NCBI GenBank assembly: GCA_016934675.1
Contig: JAFGSJ010000064.1
Span: 1 to 40,931 of the forward strand
Source of the DNA: a bacterium
GTDB lineage: Bacteria; CSSED10-310; JAFGSJ01
Direction: 5' to 3'
DNA: 40,931 nt
Shown: positions 24,539 to 35,901 of the stretch, piece after piece
Numbering within the stretch: position 1 is the first letter of the stretch
How the letters are laid out: every line of letters starts with the position of its first letter
The notes under the pieces: model-generated
Told to the model about the DNA's origin: nothing
The model's database searches: none
Seen by the model: only the letters and a program-made list of their open reading frames with translations
Made by a program: the position numbers and the translations under genes

Positions 24539-25114
24539 CTAAAATCCTTCCAGAACAACACTGACCAGATTGTCGGCAAAATCAGCAGAGGCTTGCTCCC
24601 GGGCTTCTATTTGCAGCAATTCGGTCTGGGAGAGTTGCTCACTGACCTCGTAATCCTGTGAAAAATACATTTTGTTGTCCTGCCAGAAAATCTCACCCGT
24701 TTTACGATTGACCAATTGGACCGAGGCCGTGATGAAAATACGATAGCTTTGGGCCAGATTACCGGAGCTGATGTTTTGAGGTTGCTCCCGATATGAGGTA
24801 ATGGTGCCCTTGAGTATGGCATTGGCTTGTTCTTCGGGCATGATCGTAAGATTACCCTGTTGCGAAAATGCATCAATGATTGCCAGGGTAATGATCTGGG
24901 CCACATCCTGTTGAGCGGTCCTGTTCTCGAAAACGGGAATGGCCATACTCCAGTAATATTCCGGCAATGAGATGCCTTGTCCGACCAGATGATATCCACA
25001 ATGCTGCTGAAAAAAGAGTAGTATCAGCAATGCGATCAATCCGAGGTCCAGCAGGCCCATCTTCACCTTTGCCCATCCTGTCTTTTTCACTTCTTCACCC
25101 TGGCCTCTAACCAT
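24539..25114 (-). CDS. lptE: LPS-assembly lipoprotein LptE
   Basis: A 191-residue protein of the LptE family, which plugs and stabilises the LptD barrel in the outer membrane during LPS insertion. A hydrophobic export signal (LLDLGLIALLILLFF) leads to C39, followed by the family-typical GYHLVGQG. Further on: MAIPVFENRTAQQDVAQIITLAIIDAF and IFITASVQLVNRKTGEIFW, the conserved beta-alpha-beta pattern. The lipobox (FQQHC) is atypical but Cys-Gly-Tyr is the usual mature start. AGGG lies about 9 nt before the ATG. Its partner lptD is 3.8 kb away on the opposite strand. Confidence 0.85.
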   Translation of the reverse strand: MVRGQGEEVKKTGWAKVKMGLLDLGLIALLILLFFQQHCGYHLVGQGISLPEYYWSMAIPVFENRTAQQDVAQIITLAIIDAFSQQGNLTIMPEEQANAILKGTITSYREQPQNISSGNLAQSYRIFITASVQLVNRKTGEIFWQDNKMYFSQDYEVSEQLSQTELLQIEAREQASADFADNLVSVVLEGF

Positions 25115-25150
25115 GCTTGTCTACCCTGCTCATGTTACTGAATACATTTC

Positions 25151-25180
25151 TCTATAGCATAGTTCATGTCGAGAAAACAA
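25151..25180 (-). promoter_or_regulatory. Possible promoter of lptE
   Basis: On the minus strand TTGTTT (25180-25175), 18-nt spacer, TATAGA (25156-25151), predicting a leader of about 30 nt to the ATG at 25114. On the other strand a TTGACA (25214-25219) may serve msrAB, but its -10 is weak. Confidence 0.45.
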
Positions 25181-25295
25181 GACTGATAATGGTACATTGG
25201 TCCGCTTGTAGAATTGACACGGAGTCACTATCTATTTTAAGAGATGTAAGATGAGGGGGGCACAGTATTCGAAAAACATCATGAGAGGTGCAAGT

Positions 25296-26408
25296 ATGAG
25301 ATTCTTTATGGTTCTGATGCTGGTGTTGATGGTCGGGTTTTGTCACCGACAAACTCAGGGCTCCAGCCCAAAGACAATTGCCCAAGACGTGGACAAAATC
25401 GTTGAAAAGGCCACGTTTGCTGGCGGTTGCTTCTGGTGTATGGAACAGCCTTTCGAAGAGCTCGAAGGTGTCCTTCGGGTCACCGCGGGCTATACGGGCG
25501 GCCAGACGGTCAATCCGAGCTATGACCAGGTCTGCTCGGGCCAGACCGGGCATGCGGAGGCGATCCAGATCGAGTATGATCCGGACCGGACCAGTTATCA
25601 ACAGTTACTGGAGGTCTACTGGCGCCAGATCGACCCGACTGATGCCGGCGGACAGTTTGTCGATCGCGGCTCGCAATATCGCACGGCAATTTTCTATCAC
25701 AATGAGCAGCAGCGTCGTTTGGCCGAGGAATCCAAGGTGGCCCTGCACAAGTCCGGAATATTCGCAGATCCGATCGTGACCACAATCGAGCCTTTCCAGG
25801 TCTTTTATCCGGCTGAGGACTATCATCAGGATTATTATCGGACCTGTCCGGTGCCTTATAAGAGGTATAAAAGCGGTTCAGGCCGGGACACTTTTATCGA
25901 GAAGACCTGGTCCGGGCGGTCGGCCGTGATGGGTAACGGTTTTCAGGCCGAGGATTACATCAAGCCGGATCAGGCCGAGCTCAAAAAAAGGCTCACGCCG
26001 AATCAGTATGTGATCACGCAAGAAAATGGCACGGAACAGCCCTTCTCGAATGCATATTATACCAATAAGAAGCCCGGGATTTATGTCGATATCGTCTCGG
26101 GTGAGCCCTTGTTCAGCTCGAACGACAAATATGAATCCGGCAGCGGTTGGCCGAGCTTTATCCGACCGCTCATCCCTGAGAACATCGTGGAACGACCTGA
26201 TCACACTCGGGGCATGGACCGGACCGAAGTCCGGAGCAAGCATGCCGATTCACATTTGGGCCATAAATTCGAAGACGGACCTGCTCCAACCGGATTGCGG
26301 TATTGTATCAATTCGGCTGCTTTGCGCTTCATACCACTCGAAGAAATGGCCCGGGAGGGTTATGGCGACTATCTCCCTTTGTTCGAGGATAAGAAACAAA
26401 CAAAGTAA
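25296..26408 (+). CDS. msrAB: Bifunctional peptide methionine sulfoxide reductase MsrA/MsrB, exported
   Basis: A 370-residue fusion that repairs both methionine-S- and methionine-R-sulfoxide. The N-terminus is a lipoprotein-like signal ([16 protein letters not shown]), placing it outside the cytoplasm. The MsrA domain (~37-195) carries GCFWC (catalytic C45), YTGG and the [12 protein letters not shown] strand. The MsrB domain (~215-365) has [25 protein letters not shown] and catalytic Cys in RYCINSAAL. Both CxxC pairs that bind zinc in many MsrBs are absent, so this is the zinc-free form. I chose ATG 25296 with GAGGT upstream; two earlier in-frame ATGs lack support. It diverges from lptE. Confidence 0.93.
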   Translation: MRFFMVLMLVLMVGFCHRQTQGSSPKTIAQDVDKIVEKATFAGGCFWCMEQPFEELEGVLRVTAGYTGGQTVNPSYDQVCSGQTGHAEAIQIEYDPDRTSYQQLLEVYWRQIDPTDAGGQFVDRGSQYRTAIFYHNEQQRRLAEESKVALHKSGIFADPIVTTIEPFQVFYPAEDYHQDYYRTCPVPYKRYKSGSGRDTFIEKTWSGRSAVMGNGFQAEDYIKPDQAELKKRLTPNQYVITQENGTEQPFSNAYYTNKKPGIYVDIVSGEPLFSSNDKYESGSGWPSFIRPLIPENIVERPDHTRGMDRTEVRSKHADSHLGHKFEDGPAPTGLRYCINSAALRFIPLEEMAREGYGDYLPLFEDKKQTK

Positions 26409-26438
26409 CCGAGCGGACCGGTTCACCATAATCTGAGA

Positions 26439-28709
26439 TCAATATTCCACCAGTTCGAGTGGGGCCATCTTGACCAGCAGGATTTTGCGTCCGAAACCGG
26501 GAAAACTGACCACGACCCGGAGGCGTTCGCCGGCACCATCGATCTGGATGACCATTCCATTACCCCAGCGGGGATGTTTGACTTTCGAACCGAGCCGATA
26601 GGGCAGTCGTTCACCTTTTGTCCGCCCGGATTGTGATAGCGGGAACGGCAGGTCGACCGCAACGGCTTTGGGAGCACTATAGGGTGCCTTGGTGGGTGCG
26701 GGTCGCGTGGGATAATACATTTTGGGCTTGGTCCAGGGAGAGCCGTGTCCCAAACCAGGGCTTTGATCGATATTCAGAAGTTGTTTGGGAATATCGCGTA
26801 CGAACCGGGACAGTTCGCCCGATTCTGGTCGACCGAAGTAGTGTCGTATTGCAGGCGCCGTCAGAAACAGATGTCGCTGGGCCCTGGTGATCCCAACGTA
26901 ACACAGCCGGCGCTCTTCATCGATCTGGGCCTCCTCATCATTCAGGGCCAGTTTATGAGGTAAAAGCCCCTCGACCAGACCGGCGATGAAAACAACCGGG
27001 AATTCGAGGCCCTTGGCACAGTGAAGCGTCATCAGAGCGACCTTTTCCTTGCGCTTCTCATAGTCATCCGCTTCCGAGGCCAGAGCGGCTTTTTCCAGAA
27101 ATGTCTGCAGAATGCTCAGATTGTTCTCACCCTTCATTCTCTCCTGATTGTTCTGCAAAGCGCTGAAAAGTTGGCCGATGTTCTCGAGACGGCTCTGGGC
27201 CTGGATATCATTGTCTTTATTGATCCAATCCTTATATTTGATTGCATTGGCCAGGAAACGCAGGGCTTCGAATGAGCCCTCTTTTCGCGTCTTCTCGTAA
27301 CCGTGCTCGATCAGGGTCGTAAACTCGATCAGGCTTTGTTTTGCCCGGGCTGAGACCTCAGCGAGAAAGCCTTTGTCCTTGAGGGCGGAAAATAAGGGCA
27401 ATCCATGGGAAGCGGCATATTCCTGCAACTGATCGATCGTTTTCTGACCGATAGCACGGGTGGGAACATTGATAATACGCAATAATGCTTCACGGTGCGA
27501 CGGGTCGATGATCAGGGTGAGATATGCCAACAAATCCTTGATCTCACGCCGCTTGTAGAATCCGACTTCGCCGACCAGATAGTAGGGAACGGATTGTTCC
27601 ATGAATTTTTCTTCAAAAATACGCGATTGGGCGTTGGTCCGATACAGGACCGCAAAATCGTTCCAATTCATCTGATCACGATGATAGAAGTCTTTGATGG
27701 TCGATACACAATAACTGGCTTCATCATATTCATTCTGGGCAAGGTAGACATTGATGCGGGAGCCCTGTCTGTTCTGGGTCCACAAATGTTTCTCGCGCCG
27801 CTTCGAGATTTTGCTGCTGACCTGAGTCGCCGCTTCGATAATGGTCCGGCTCGAACGATAGTTCTGGTCGAGCACAATCACTTTTGTTCCTGGGAAATCC
27901 TTGTCGAAGCCGAAGATATTTTCTATTTCAGCCCCGCGCCAGCGATAGATGGACTGATCATCATCACCCACGACACAGATGTTGCGGTGCCCGGCAGCCA
28001 GTTGCTTGATAATGCTGTATTGCAGAGCATTAATGTCCTGGAATTCATCGATCATTTGATATCGCCAGCGGCGTTGATAACGTTCGAGTATCTGCGGTTG
28101 CCTCTTGAATAACTGGTAGGTCAAATCCAGCAGATCATCAAAATCGACACAGTTGCTTTCGCGCAGGTTCTGCTGATAGAATTGCCACATCTGATCGAGT
28201 TTCATGGCCAAGCGGTCTTCACGCTCGATCCAGGGATTCTCCTCCGTCTCCGCCACACAATTTTTACGTTGACTGAATAAGCGGGTATAATAAGAAGGCT
28301 GGCAATACTGGCTGCTGATCTCGAGCTTTTTCATACAACGGCGGACAATACTGGTCTGGTCAGAAGCATCGATAATTGAAAATGAACGGGTCAAACCGAG
28401 TTCGAGGGCTTCGACCTCACGACGGAGTATATGAGCGCAGGTCGAATGGATGGTCGCGACCCAGACCGTACTGCCCGAAATGCCCAGCAGATCGTTCACC
28501 CGTTCGGACATTTCCTGGGCCGCCTTGTTGGTAAAAGTCACCGCCAATATCTGTTGAGGCAGCACTCCCTGCTCGATCAGATAGGCTACCCGATAGGTGA
28601 TGATCCTGGTCTTGCCGCTGCCCGCCCCCGCCAAAATCAGCAAAGGACCGTCCTTGTGCTTGACCGCCTCCTGTTGAACAGGATTTAATTGTGCCATCAA
28701 ATGAGACAT
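26439..28709 (-). CDS. pcrA: UvrD/PcrA-family DNA helicase
   Basis: A 756-residue superfamily 1A helicase (3'-5') acting in nucleotide excision repair, replication restart and removal of stalled complexes. Motifs: Q motif LNPVQQEAV, I GAGSGKT (28-34), Ia AVTFTNKAAQEM, II IDEFQDIN, III GDDDQSIYRWRGA, IV VLDQNYRSS, V VALMTLHCAKGLEFPVVFIAG, VI EERRLCYVGITRAQ. The C-terminal ~50 residues (YRLGSKVKHPRWGNGMVIQI) form the PcrA/UvrD Tudor-like RNA-polymerase-binding domain. I chose ATG 28709 because AGGG is 9 nt upstream; ATGs also lie at 28715 and 28694. It converges with msrAB and diverges from lptD. UvrA lies nearby on the other strand. Confidence 0.93.
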   Translation of the reverse strand: MSHLMAQLNPVQQEAVKHKDGPLLILAGAGSGKTRIITYRVAYLIEQGVLPQQILAVTFTNKAAQEMSERVNDLLGISGSTVWVATIHSTCAHILRREVEALELGLTRSFSIIDASDQTSIVRRCMKKLEISSQYCQPSYYTRLFSQRKNCVAETEENPWIEREDRLAMKLDQMWQFYQQNLRESNCVDFDDLLDLTYQLFKRQPQILERYQRRWRYQMIDEFQDINALQYSIIKQLAAGHRNICVVGDDDQSIYRWRGAEIENIFGFDKDFPGTKVIVLDQNYRSSRTIIEAATQVSSKISKRREKHLWTQNRQGSRINVYLAQNEYDEASYCVSTIKDFYHRDQMNWNDFAVLYRTNAQSRIFEEKFMEQSVPYYLVGEVGFYKRREIKDLLAYLTLIIDPSHREALLRIINVPTRAIGQKTIDQLQEYAASHGLPLFSALKDKGFLAEVSARAKQSLIEFTTLIEHGYEKTRKEGSFEALRFLANAIKYKDWINKDNDIQAQSRLENIGQLFSALQNNQERMKGENNLSILQTFLEKAALASEADDYEKRKEKVALMTLHCAKGLEFPVVFIAGLVEGLLPHKLALNDEEAQIDEERRLCYVGITRAQRHLFLTAPAIRHYFGRPESGELSRFVRDIPKQLLNIDQSPGLGHGSPWTKPKMYYPTRPAPTKAPYSAPKAVAVDLPFPLSQSGRTKGERLPYRLGSKVKHPRWGNGMVIQIDGAGERLRVVVSFPGFGRKILLVKMAPLELVEY

Positions 28710-28894
28710 GATCATTTGCCCTGAATGGTGATCGCTGTGTAGTGTCTACCGGATATATAAACAGGCCCGCCCAAATGTCAAGCCGGACCGTGAACAGTAT
28801 CCCATGTTTTCGCTCTTGCTATCGGAAACGAGAGTTGATAATAAAGAGGCAAAAGAGGAATGCACATTCGCTTCCAAAGGAAAATTCTAAGACC

Positions 28895-31555
28895 ATGATA
28901 GTGAAAGTAATGCGATTGTTAGTGTTGATCTCGGCCACGATAGCATGTGTCCGGTTCGGGATTTCCATCGTATACGCCCAGGATGTGAAGGGCGGAACAA
29001 GCACATCGGACAGCACTTTTCTGCCGCCGGGCGCAACGGCCGACACGACCGAAGACCAACCCGGCTTCCTCGAGAAGGAATTCAAGCGAAAGGCCTGGCA
29101 GTTTCATCTGTTGACCTTGAGCAGCGAACCGGTCAAGGTGACCTCACAGCACCAGGAATATCGTGCGGACGAGCACATCATCATTTACAGTGGTGATGTC
29201 CATGTACAACGCGGACCGTTGTCCTTGCAGGCAAATAGGGTCCTGGTCGACACCTGGGCCAACAAGGCGACCATGGAAGGCAATGTCGAGCTGCGCTTCG
29301 AGCAGGATTATATCACGGCCGACCGGGGCATATTCGAATTCGATACCAAGGAACTGCATCTGGAAAACTGTCAGGGCATCATCCAACCTGAGCTCTTTTT
29401 CGAGGCTGAGATTTTGGAGCGGCTCTATCCGGACCCTGATACGGAGCGGGGCCGTTATTACTTCAAGAACGTGCTGTTCACGCCCTGCAGCCAGTTGGTC
29501 CCGCAATGGTCGATGCAAGCCCGGGAAGTGTATGCGACCGCTGAAGAATACATGCATCTGTACGGGACCGCCTTTTTGATACACAACATACCGTTTCTCT
29601 GGTTTCCTTATTGGTTTTATCCGATCAAGACCGAACGCTCGACCGGTTTCCTGGTCCCCAGTTTCGGCTATTCCACTCGCGATGGTTGGCGATTCAAGAA
29701 TGAATTTTTCTGGGCCATAACCGATCATATGGACCTGACCTTAACCCACGATTTCAAGGAAGAATATCGCAACGAGGGTAAGGCTGAGTACCGTTATGCT
29801 TTGGGACCATTGAGTTTGGGCAGTTTCAGCTATCGTTATATTCACGAAAAAAAGGACCCCTACACCGAGGACATCATTCCAGATGATGAGCGTGACATTC
29901 ATCTGGTTCGGGGCTATCAAATCCATCATTTCCCCTGGGAGATCGATTGGCACCTGAATCTTGATTATTACAGCAATGACCGGATCAACCGGCTCTATGG
30001 CGAGAATAACGCTGCCCAGGTCCAGTCGTTTACCAATTCCTGGGCGGGCTTTACCCGCAACTGGTCCAAGGTCATGACCTCGCTCAGTGCCAATTATTAC
30101 CAGAGTTCACAACTCTGGGAGTCAAACGATCGGAAACTGGATGGCACGATCCAGCGTCTACCCAGCTTTTCGCTGGCTGTACCCAACACGCGTATCGGTA
30201 CATCGGGTTTTTACTATTCTTTTCGGTCACAGGCCGAAAACATCGTGATGTACGACAAATATTTATCAACGGAACCCGGGTTAGAAAACGATGAATTGGC
30301 CAAAATCTATTTTGACGAGATCAGATTGTATTGCAATCCGCGCTTACGACATATTTTTCCTAAAAAAAAGACTTGGTTCCTGATAACGACAGACCTGGAT
30401 TTCTGGTTCACCTATTGGTCGGAAAAGCGCGATTATCTTTTTGAACCGGGCCGGGAATATACTCCGGAGGAATGGCAGGCAATCTGGGACCACTATAATA
30501 ATTATTCCAACAGTTTAGCCAGGTTTTATCTTACCGATTACACCGTCTGGGAAACATTGGATAGTTATGAGCCCCATATCGGGGCCCGGACCTATTACAG
30601 CGGTAATGGCCTGGTCCGGGAAGCATATCAGGCCAGTGTGGATTTCGCCGGTCCCCAGTTTTACCGCATTTTTGATACGAGCACGGTCTTCGACAATGTC
30701 CTCAAATTGAAACACCGTTTTTGGCCCGGCGTCACGTATACCTATGTGCCCTATATTGACCAGTCTCGGATAATCAACTTCGATTATTACATCGATTATA
30801 TAGAGCCAGCCGAGGGGTTGACCTACTATATCAAGAGCGATCTGATCGGTCGGGTCTACGACCCGCTCGCCGATGCGATTACGGTTCGGTCGTTATGTCG
30901 CTTCACCATCCAGCAGACCTATGATTTCAGGCTGGACCGTTATTACAACACCTATCTCGATCGTTATCATGATGATCCTGACAATCACCCGAGGCCGCCT
31001 CGAACTTTATATCCCTATTCCGATATCACGACCCGGCTCGAGTTTTTTCCCTCGACCCGGATCTGGTTCCTGACCACCGGCAGTTACGATCCGTATTATG
31101 ATACTCTTAAAAGACTCAATCTCGACATTTACCTGCAATTGAAAAAGTGGTTCTTTCGTTCGGGCTGGGGCTTGAACAAAGGGATCATTTTTGACCCGAG
31201 GGACCCGAACACTCAATTCAAGGAAAATTATGAATATGATGATATCGAGTATGCCTACCTGGCGGCCGGCGGTCAGTTGAGCGGTCACTGGGCCGCTTCG
31301 ATCAACACGAACTACAACCTGACCGAAGAAAAGTTTCATCATTTCAATTCCTCGATCATCTATGATGCCCAATGCTGGGGGGTTTCTCTTTCATTTCTTG
31401 CCCGTCAGTATCAGGACCAGACTCTGTATGGCACCAATACCGGCAAGCAGGACCCTCCTTATGACGAATATAATTTCATGCTGACCATTCACCTGAAGCA
31501 TGTGGGCGACGTCGGCGGTTACGATACGGTCGAGGGTCTGGGCATGGCCCCGTAA
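28895..31555 (+). CDS. lptD: LPS-assembly protein LptD
   Basis: An 886-residue outer-membrane protein that inserts LPS into the outer leaflet. A signal peptide (VMRLLVLISATIACVRFGISIVYA) precedes an N-terminal OstA/LptA-like beta-jellyroll (~75-185; YRADEHIIIYSGDVHVQRG, QANRVLVDTWANKATMEGNVELRF). The LptD barrel follows, with the conserved IPFLWFPYWFYPIKTERSTG and GFLVPSFGYSTRDG. Many aromatic-ended strands fill the C-terminus. The mature N-domain seems to lack the multiple cysteines used for disulfides in E. coli LptD. The start is inferred from the signal peptide; the ribosome site (AAAGGA) is rather distant and the open frame extends upstream to 28742 without support. Confidence 0.92.
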   Translation: MIVKVMRLLVLISATIACVRFGISIVYAQDVKGGTSTSDSTFLPPGATADTTEDQPGFLEKEFKRKAWQFHLLTLSSEPVKVTSQHQEYRADEHIIIYSGDVHVQRGPLSLQANRVLVDTWANKATMEGNVELRFEQDYITADRGIFEFDTKELHLENCQGIIQPELFFEAEILERLYPDPDTERGRYYFKNVLFTPCSQLVPQWSMQAREVYATAEEYMHLYGTAFLIHNIPFLWFPYWFYPIKTERSTGFLVPSFGYSTRDGWRFKNEFFWAITDHMDLTLTHDFKEEYRNEGKAEYRYALGPLSLGSFSYRYIHEKKDPYTEDIIPDDERDIHLVRGYQIHHFPWEIDWHLNLDYYSNDRINRLYGENNAAQVQSFTNSWAGFTRNWSKVMTSLSANYYQSSQLWESNDRKLDGTIQRLPSFSLAVPNTRIGTSGFYYSFRSQAENIVMYDKYLSTEPGLENDELAKIYFDEIRLYCNPRLRHIFPKKKTWFLITTDLDFWFTYWSEKRDYLFEPGREYTPEEWQAIWDHYNNYSNSLARFYLTDYTVWETLDSYEPHIGARTYYSGNGLVREAYQASVDFAGPQFYRIFDTSTVFDNVLKLKHRFWPGVTYTYVPYIDQSRIINFDYYIDYIEPAEGLTYYIKSDLIGRVYDPLADAITVRSLCRFTIQQTYDFRLDRYYNTYLDRYHDDPDNHPRPPRTLYPYSDITTRLEFFPSTRIWFLTTGSYDPYYDTLKRLNLDIYLQLKKWFFRSGWGLNKGIIFDPRDPNTQFKENYEYDDIEYAYLAAGGQLSGHWAASINTNYNLTEEKFHHFNSSIIYDAQCWGVSLSFLARQYQDQTLYGTNTGKQDPPYDEYNFMLTIHLKHVGDVGGYDTVEGLGMAP

Positions 31556-31696
31556 TCCGTTCCGGTTGCATTCTTCAGTGAAAAACACTACCTTTCATAG
31601 AGTTTAACAGGGACGGGAATGTCAAGCGGATTGTTGCTCCATCCTTAATGTTGAACGGTTTGACGCGTCCCGTCTGCGGAAAATTAGTGTGCAATC

Positions 31697-34561
31697 ATGG
31701 CCAATAACCAAACCATCGTGATCAAAGGGGCCCGTGAACATAATCTCAAGAACGTGGATCTCGAGATACCCCGGAACAAGTTGATCGTTTTTACCGGGGT
31801 GAGCGGATCGGGCAAGTCTTCACTGGCGTTTGATACAATTTATGCCGAGGGACAACGGCGGTATGTCGAGTCCCTGTCCAGTTACGCCCGTCAGTTTTTG
31901 GGTCAGATGGAAAAGCCGCGGGTGGATTTTATCGAAGGATTATCGCCCGCCATCTCGATCGAACAGAAAACAGCCAGTCATAATCCCCGCTCCACGGTCG
32001 GGACGGTGACCGAAATCTATGATTATCTGCGTGTTTTAATAGCTCGGGCCGGTCGGCAATACTGCCACCAGTGCGGTCAACCGATCGGTGCTCAGACCGT
32101 GGACCAGATGGCTGATATTATTCTGGCCCTGCCCGACAATACCAAGATCATGATACTGGCCCCCCTGATCGAGGAACGTAAAGGCACGCATCAGGACATC
32201 ATCGATCGGGCCAAGAAGGAGGGCTTTGTCCGTATACGGATCAACAACCGGGTGGTGGACCTGTCCGAGACGATCGATCTGGATAAAAAGCGGAAACATA
32301 CCATCGAACTGGTCATCGATCGACTCATTGTCAAGGACACGATCCGCTCGCGTCTGGTCGAGTCAATCGAGCTGGCCCTGAAATATTCGCAGGGTCTGCT
32401 CAAGGTCGTTCCGGACCAGGGCGAGGAAATCCTTTTCAGTGAAAGGCGGGCCTGTATCAAATGCGGTCTCAGTTTCGAGGAATTAAGTCCGCAGCGTTTT
32501 TCGTTCAATAACCCGCTGGGCATGTGCACTCAATGCGGAGGACTGGGCTCGATCGATGAAGTCGATCCGAACCTGATTGTACTCGATCCGACCAAATCGA
32601 TCATGGAGGGGGCCATTGCGGTCTGGAAGGATTTCGAGAAGCGCTCGCACAGTTGGAGCCTGCGTATTCTGCAACAACTGGCCAAACATTACGGTTTTTC
32701 GTTATATACGCCCTATCAGGAATTGCCCGAGCAGGTGCGCGATCTGCTGTTATATGGCTCGAACAACCGAAAGATCAAGATCGAATGGGACACGGGCCGT
32801 TCCGCGGGCGTTTTTTATCATGCACCCGAAGGAGTCATTCCCCGCATTACTCGATTGTATACCCAGACGACCTCGGAGGAGGTCCGTAAATATTACGCCA
32901 GTTTCATGAACAAGAAATCCTGTCCGGCCTGTAATGGTTCGCGTTTACGTCCGGAAAGCCGGGCGGTCCGTTTTCATGACCGCTCGATTATCGATATTGT
33001 CGGAATGAATGTCCGCCAGTGTTACGACTTTTTTGACGGACTGGTCCTGCGTCGCGATGAACAGGCCATAGCCGGGGAACTGATCCAGGAAATCAAGGCC
33101 CGTTTACGATTTTTACTCGATGTGGGGCTGCATTATCTGACGCTTGAGCGAAATACGCCCTCTCTGTCGGGAGGTGAATCGCAGCGGATTCGCCTGGCCA
33201 GTCAGATCGGCAGTGGCCTGGTCGGGGTGTTATATGCCTTAGACGAGCCGAGTATCGGCCTGCACCAGCGTGATAACGATCGTTTGTTACGCTCGTTGGA
33301 GCGATTACGCGATCTGGGCAATACGGTCATTGTGGTCGAACATGACCTGGAAGCCATGCTGCGAGCGGACATTCTGGTTGATTTCGGACCCGGGGCTGGC
33401 CAGCGTGGCGGTACGATCGTGGCCCAGGGACCGCCCGTCGAGGTGATGGAGGACCCTCGGTCCATTACCGGTCAATATTTGGCGGGTAAACGAGTCATTC
33501 CCATGAGAGATATCCGCCGCGATCCGAACGCGAAATATCTGGTGGTGACCGATGCTCACGAGAACAATCTCAAGCATATCGAGATCAGCTTTCCCCTGGG
33601 TCTTTTTGTATGTGTGACCGGGGTGTCGGGTTCGGGCAAGAGTTCGCTGGTCAATAACATACTCTATCGTGCTCTGGCCCAGAAACTACACCGGGCCAGG
33701 GTCCAGACCGGGAAATACGGTGCGCTGCGCGGACTCGAGCATATCGATAAAGTGATCAATATCGACCAGAAACCGATCGGCCGCACGCCGCGTTCCAATC
33801 CGGCCACCTATGTCAAGGTTTTTGATTATATCCGCTCATTGTTCAGCCAGGTACCTAAGGCCCGGGGACGCGGCTATCAACCCGGACGCTTCAGTTTCAA
33901 TGTCAAGGGTGGACGATGCGAGGCCTGTCAGGGCGATGGTCTGAAGCGAATCGAGATGCACTTTCTGCCGGATGTCTATATTACCTGTTCCGAGTGTAAA
34001 GGCCAACGATTTAACCAGGAAACACTCCAGATCGAATACAAGGGCAAGAACATCGCCCAGGTCCTCGATATGGAAGTGGCCGAAGCCTTGGTACATTTCG
34101 AAAATGTTCCCCAGATCACCCGGATTTTGGAAACACTGCTGGATGTTGGGCTCGATTATATCAAGCTGGGTCAGCCGGCCACGACCCTCTCCGGCGGTGA
34201 AGCCCAGCGGGTCAAACTGGCCAAGGAACTGTGTCGTAAGAGCACGGGCAAAACGGTGTACATTCTGGATGAACCCACAACCGGTCTGCATTTCGCCGAT
34301 ATCGAGAAATTGCTCCAGGTCCTGAACAGACTCGTCGATGAAGGTAATACGATCATTGTCATCGAACACAATCTGGATGTGATCAAGTGCGCGGATTACA
34401 TAATCGATCTCGGCCCTGAAGGCGGTGACGGAGGCGGCACGGTTGTGGCCCAAGGCACACCCGAGCAGGTCGCCGAGTCGATCGACTCACATACCGGTGC
34501 ATTTTTGAAAAAGATACTCGCCCAGAACAATGAACATGTTGAAACAAGAGGATACCTATGA
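31697..34561 (+). CDS. uvrA: Excinuclease ABC subunit A
   Basis: A 954-residue DNA-damage recognition ATPase of nucleotide excision repair. The first ABC module has Walker A GVSGSGKS (34-41) and signature [12 protein letters not shown]. The second has [15 protein letters not shown] and [15 protein letters not shown]. Zinc modules: CIKCG ... CTQCGG and CEACQGDG ... CSECKG. All hallmarks are intact and the length is standard. The stop overlaps the hisS start as ATGA, so translation is coupled. Upstream ribosome binding is weak. No uvrB or uvrC is in the window. Confidence 0.98.
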   Translation: MANNQTIVIKGAREHNLKNVDLEIPRNKLIVFTGVSGSGKSSLAFDTIYAEGQRRYVESLSSYARQFLGQMEKPRVDFIEGLSPAISIEQKTASHNPRSTVGTVTEIYDYLRVLIARAGRQYCHQCGQPIGAQTVDQMADIILALPDNTKIMILAPLIEERKGTHQDIIDRAKKEGFVRIRINNRVVDLSETIDLDKKRKHTIELVIDRLIVKDTIRSRLVESIELALKYSQGLLKVVPDQGEEILFSERRACIKCGLSFEELSPQRFSFNNPLGMCTQCGGLGSIDEVDPNLIVLDPTKSIMEGAIAVWKDFEKRSHSWSLRILQQLAKHYGFSLYTPYQELPEQVRDLLLYGSNNRKIKIEWDTGRSAGVFYHAPEGVIPRITRLYTQTTSEEVRKYYASFMNKKSCPACNGSRLRPESRAVRFHDRSIIDIVGMNVRQCYDFFDGLVLRRDEQAIAGELIQEIKARLRFLLDVGLHYLTLERNTPSLSGGESQRIRLASQIGSGLVGVLYALDEPSIGLHQRDNDRLLRSLERLRDLGNTVIVVEHDLEAMLRADILVDFGPGAGQRGGTIVAQGPPVEVMEDPRSITGQYLAGKRVIPMRDIRRDPNAKYLVVTDAHENNLKHIEISFPLGLFVCVTGVSGSGKSSLVNNILYRALAQKLHRARVQTGKYGALRGLEHIDKVINIDQKPIGRTPRSNPATYVKVFDYIRSLFSQVPKARGRGYQPGRFSFNVKGGRCEACQGDGLKRIEMHFLPDVYITCSECKGQRFNQETLQIEYKGKNIAQVLDMEVAEALVHFENVPQITRILETLLDVGLDYIKLGQPATTLSGGEAQRVKLAKELCRKSTGKTVYILDEPTTGLHFADIEKLLQVLNRLVDEGNTIIVIEHNLDVIKCADYIIDLGPEGGDGGGTVVAQGTPEQVAESIDSHTGAFLKKILAQNNEHVETRGYL

Positions 34562-35871
34562 CCAAGATTGAACCACGTCTGCCCAAGGGGATGAGAGACC
34601 TTGGACCGGATGACATGATTGTCCGGAACAAAGTCCTGGCATGTATTCGAACGGTGTTCGAACGTTACGGCTATCTGCCCCTCGAAACACCGGCCCTTGA
34701 ATACTGGGAAGTATTAACCGGTAAATATGGTGAGGAGGCCGAGCGTCTGGTCTATAATTTAACGGACCATGGCGGCCGTCGTCTGGGCTTGCGTTACGAT
34801 CTAACCGTTCCGCTGGCCAGATTCGTAGCCAGTCAGAAACAGTTACTCAAACCATTCAAACGTTATCAGATCCAACCGGTCTGGCGGGCTGAAAAACCGC
34901 AGAAAGGCCGCTTCCGTGAATTCAGTCAATGCGATGTCGATGTGGTCGGATCGGCCTCGATGCTGGTCGACAGCGAACTGATCGCCATGACGGTCGAAGT
35001 CATATCCCTGATCGGACTGGACCATTTCGAGGTCCGGCTCAATAATCGTAAAGTCCTGCAGGGTATGGTCCAGTATGCCGGGATCGCAGCCGATCGCACG
35101 GCTGATGTCTGTCAGACCCTGGATAAAGCCGATAAAGTCAGCAGGCCTGAGGTTGAAGCCGAACTCGGACGCAAAGGCTACTCGACCGATCAGATCGGGC
35201 CCCTGGTCCGGGTCGCGACGATCACTGGCGACAATCAATCCGTACTCGAACAGATGACCGAGCGTTTACACGGTATCGACATCGCCCGGGAAGGGATTGA
35301 TGAACTGGCCCAGATCATGTCACATCTTGAGCAGATGGGTGTCGATCTCGATAGGGTCAGAATAGTGCCTCAATTGACCCGTGGGCTTGATTACTATACC
35401 GGCCCCGTCTATGAGACCTTCCTGACGGACCGATCATTTTCAAGCCTGGGCGGCGGCGGCCGCTATAACGGTTTGATTGGCATTTTCTCCGATGAGGAGA
35501 TCCCGGCAGCGGGCACGAGTTTCGGGCTCGACCGCATAACCACGGTCCTTCAGGAAACCATGACTGATCAAGCTACTCCACATACTGACATCCTGGTCGC
35601 CCATTTCGGTGCCGATGTTCTACCCGATGCCCTGCGTCTGGTCAGCCACTGCCGACGGGCCGGTTTTCGCACCGAACTGTTTTTCGATGAAGCTAAACTG
35701 AAAAAGCAGTTCACCTATGCGGACCAACGTAACATCCCTGTTGTTCTTCTCATTGGTCAGGATGAGGCCCGGAAAGGCACGATACAGTGCAAAATCCTGG
35801 CCAGCGGCCAACAACAGGAAATTGCCTGGGCTGATCTGGTCCGGCAATTACAGAACTTGTTGCAGAAATGA
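34558..35871 (+). CDS. hisS: Histidine--tRNA ligase
   Basis: A 437-residue class II aminoacyl-tRNA synthetase charging tRNA-His. Motif 1 region: [11 protein letters not shown] through [11 protein letters not shown]. Motif 2 region: [13 protein letters not shown] and [21 protein letters not shown]. The histidine signature is [11 protein letters not shown], and motif 3 is [11 protein letters not shown]-terminal anticodon-binding domain (~345-437) ends the protein. The start overlaps the uvrA stop by 4 bp, giving an unusual uvrA-hisS coupling; meaB follows after 30 bp. Confidence 0.97.
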   Translation: MTKIEPRLPKGMRDLGPDDMIVRNKVLACIRTVFERYGYLPLETPALEYWEVLTGKYGEEAERLVYNLTDHGGRRLGLRYDLTVPLARFVASQKQLLKPFKRYQIQPVWRAEKPQKGRFREFSQCDVDVVGSASMLVDSELIAMTVEVISLIGLDHFEVRLNNRKVLQGMVQYAGIAADRTADVCQTLDKADKVSRPEVEAELGRKGYSTDQIGPLVRVATITGDNQSVLEQMTERLHGIDIAREGIDELAQIMSHLEQMGVDLDRVRIVPQLTRGLDYYTGPVYETFLTDRSFSSLGGGGRYNGLIGIFSDEEIPAAGTSFGLDRITTVLQETMTDQATPHTDILVAHFGADVLPDALRLVSHCRRAGFRTELFFDEAKLKKQFTYADQRNIPVVLLIGQDEARKGTIQCKILASGQQQEIAWADLVRQLQNLLQK

Positions 35872-35901
35872 AGCGGAAAAGGATTTGTTCCGGGAGCGAG
35901 T

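Noticed and set aside
27495..28112. 205-codon plus-strand frame opposite the PcrA/UvrD-like helicase gene
   Set aside because: Antisense to helicase motifs that are clearly coding on the other strand.
31556..31696. 7-bp inverted repeat GACGGGA/TCCCGTC upstream of uvrA as a LexA-type operator
   Set aside because: Arms are more than 50 bp apart and match no LexA box I know; likely chance.
33836..34453. 205-codon minus-strand frame opposite uvrA
   Set aside because: Shadow of the second ABC module of UvrA; no independent support.
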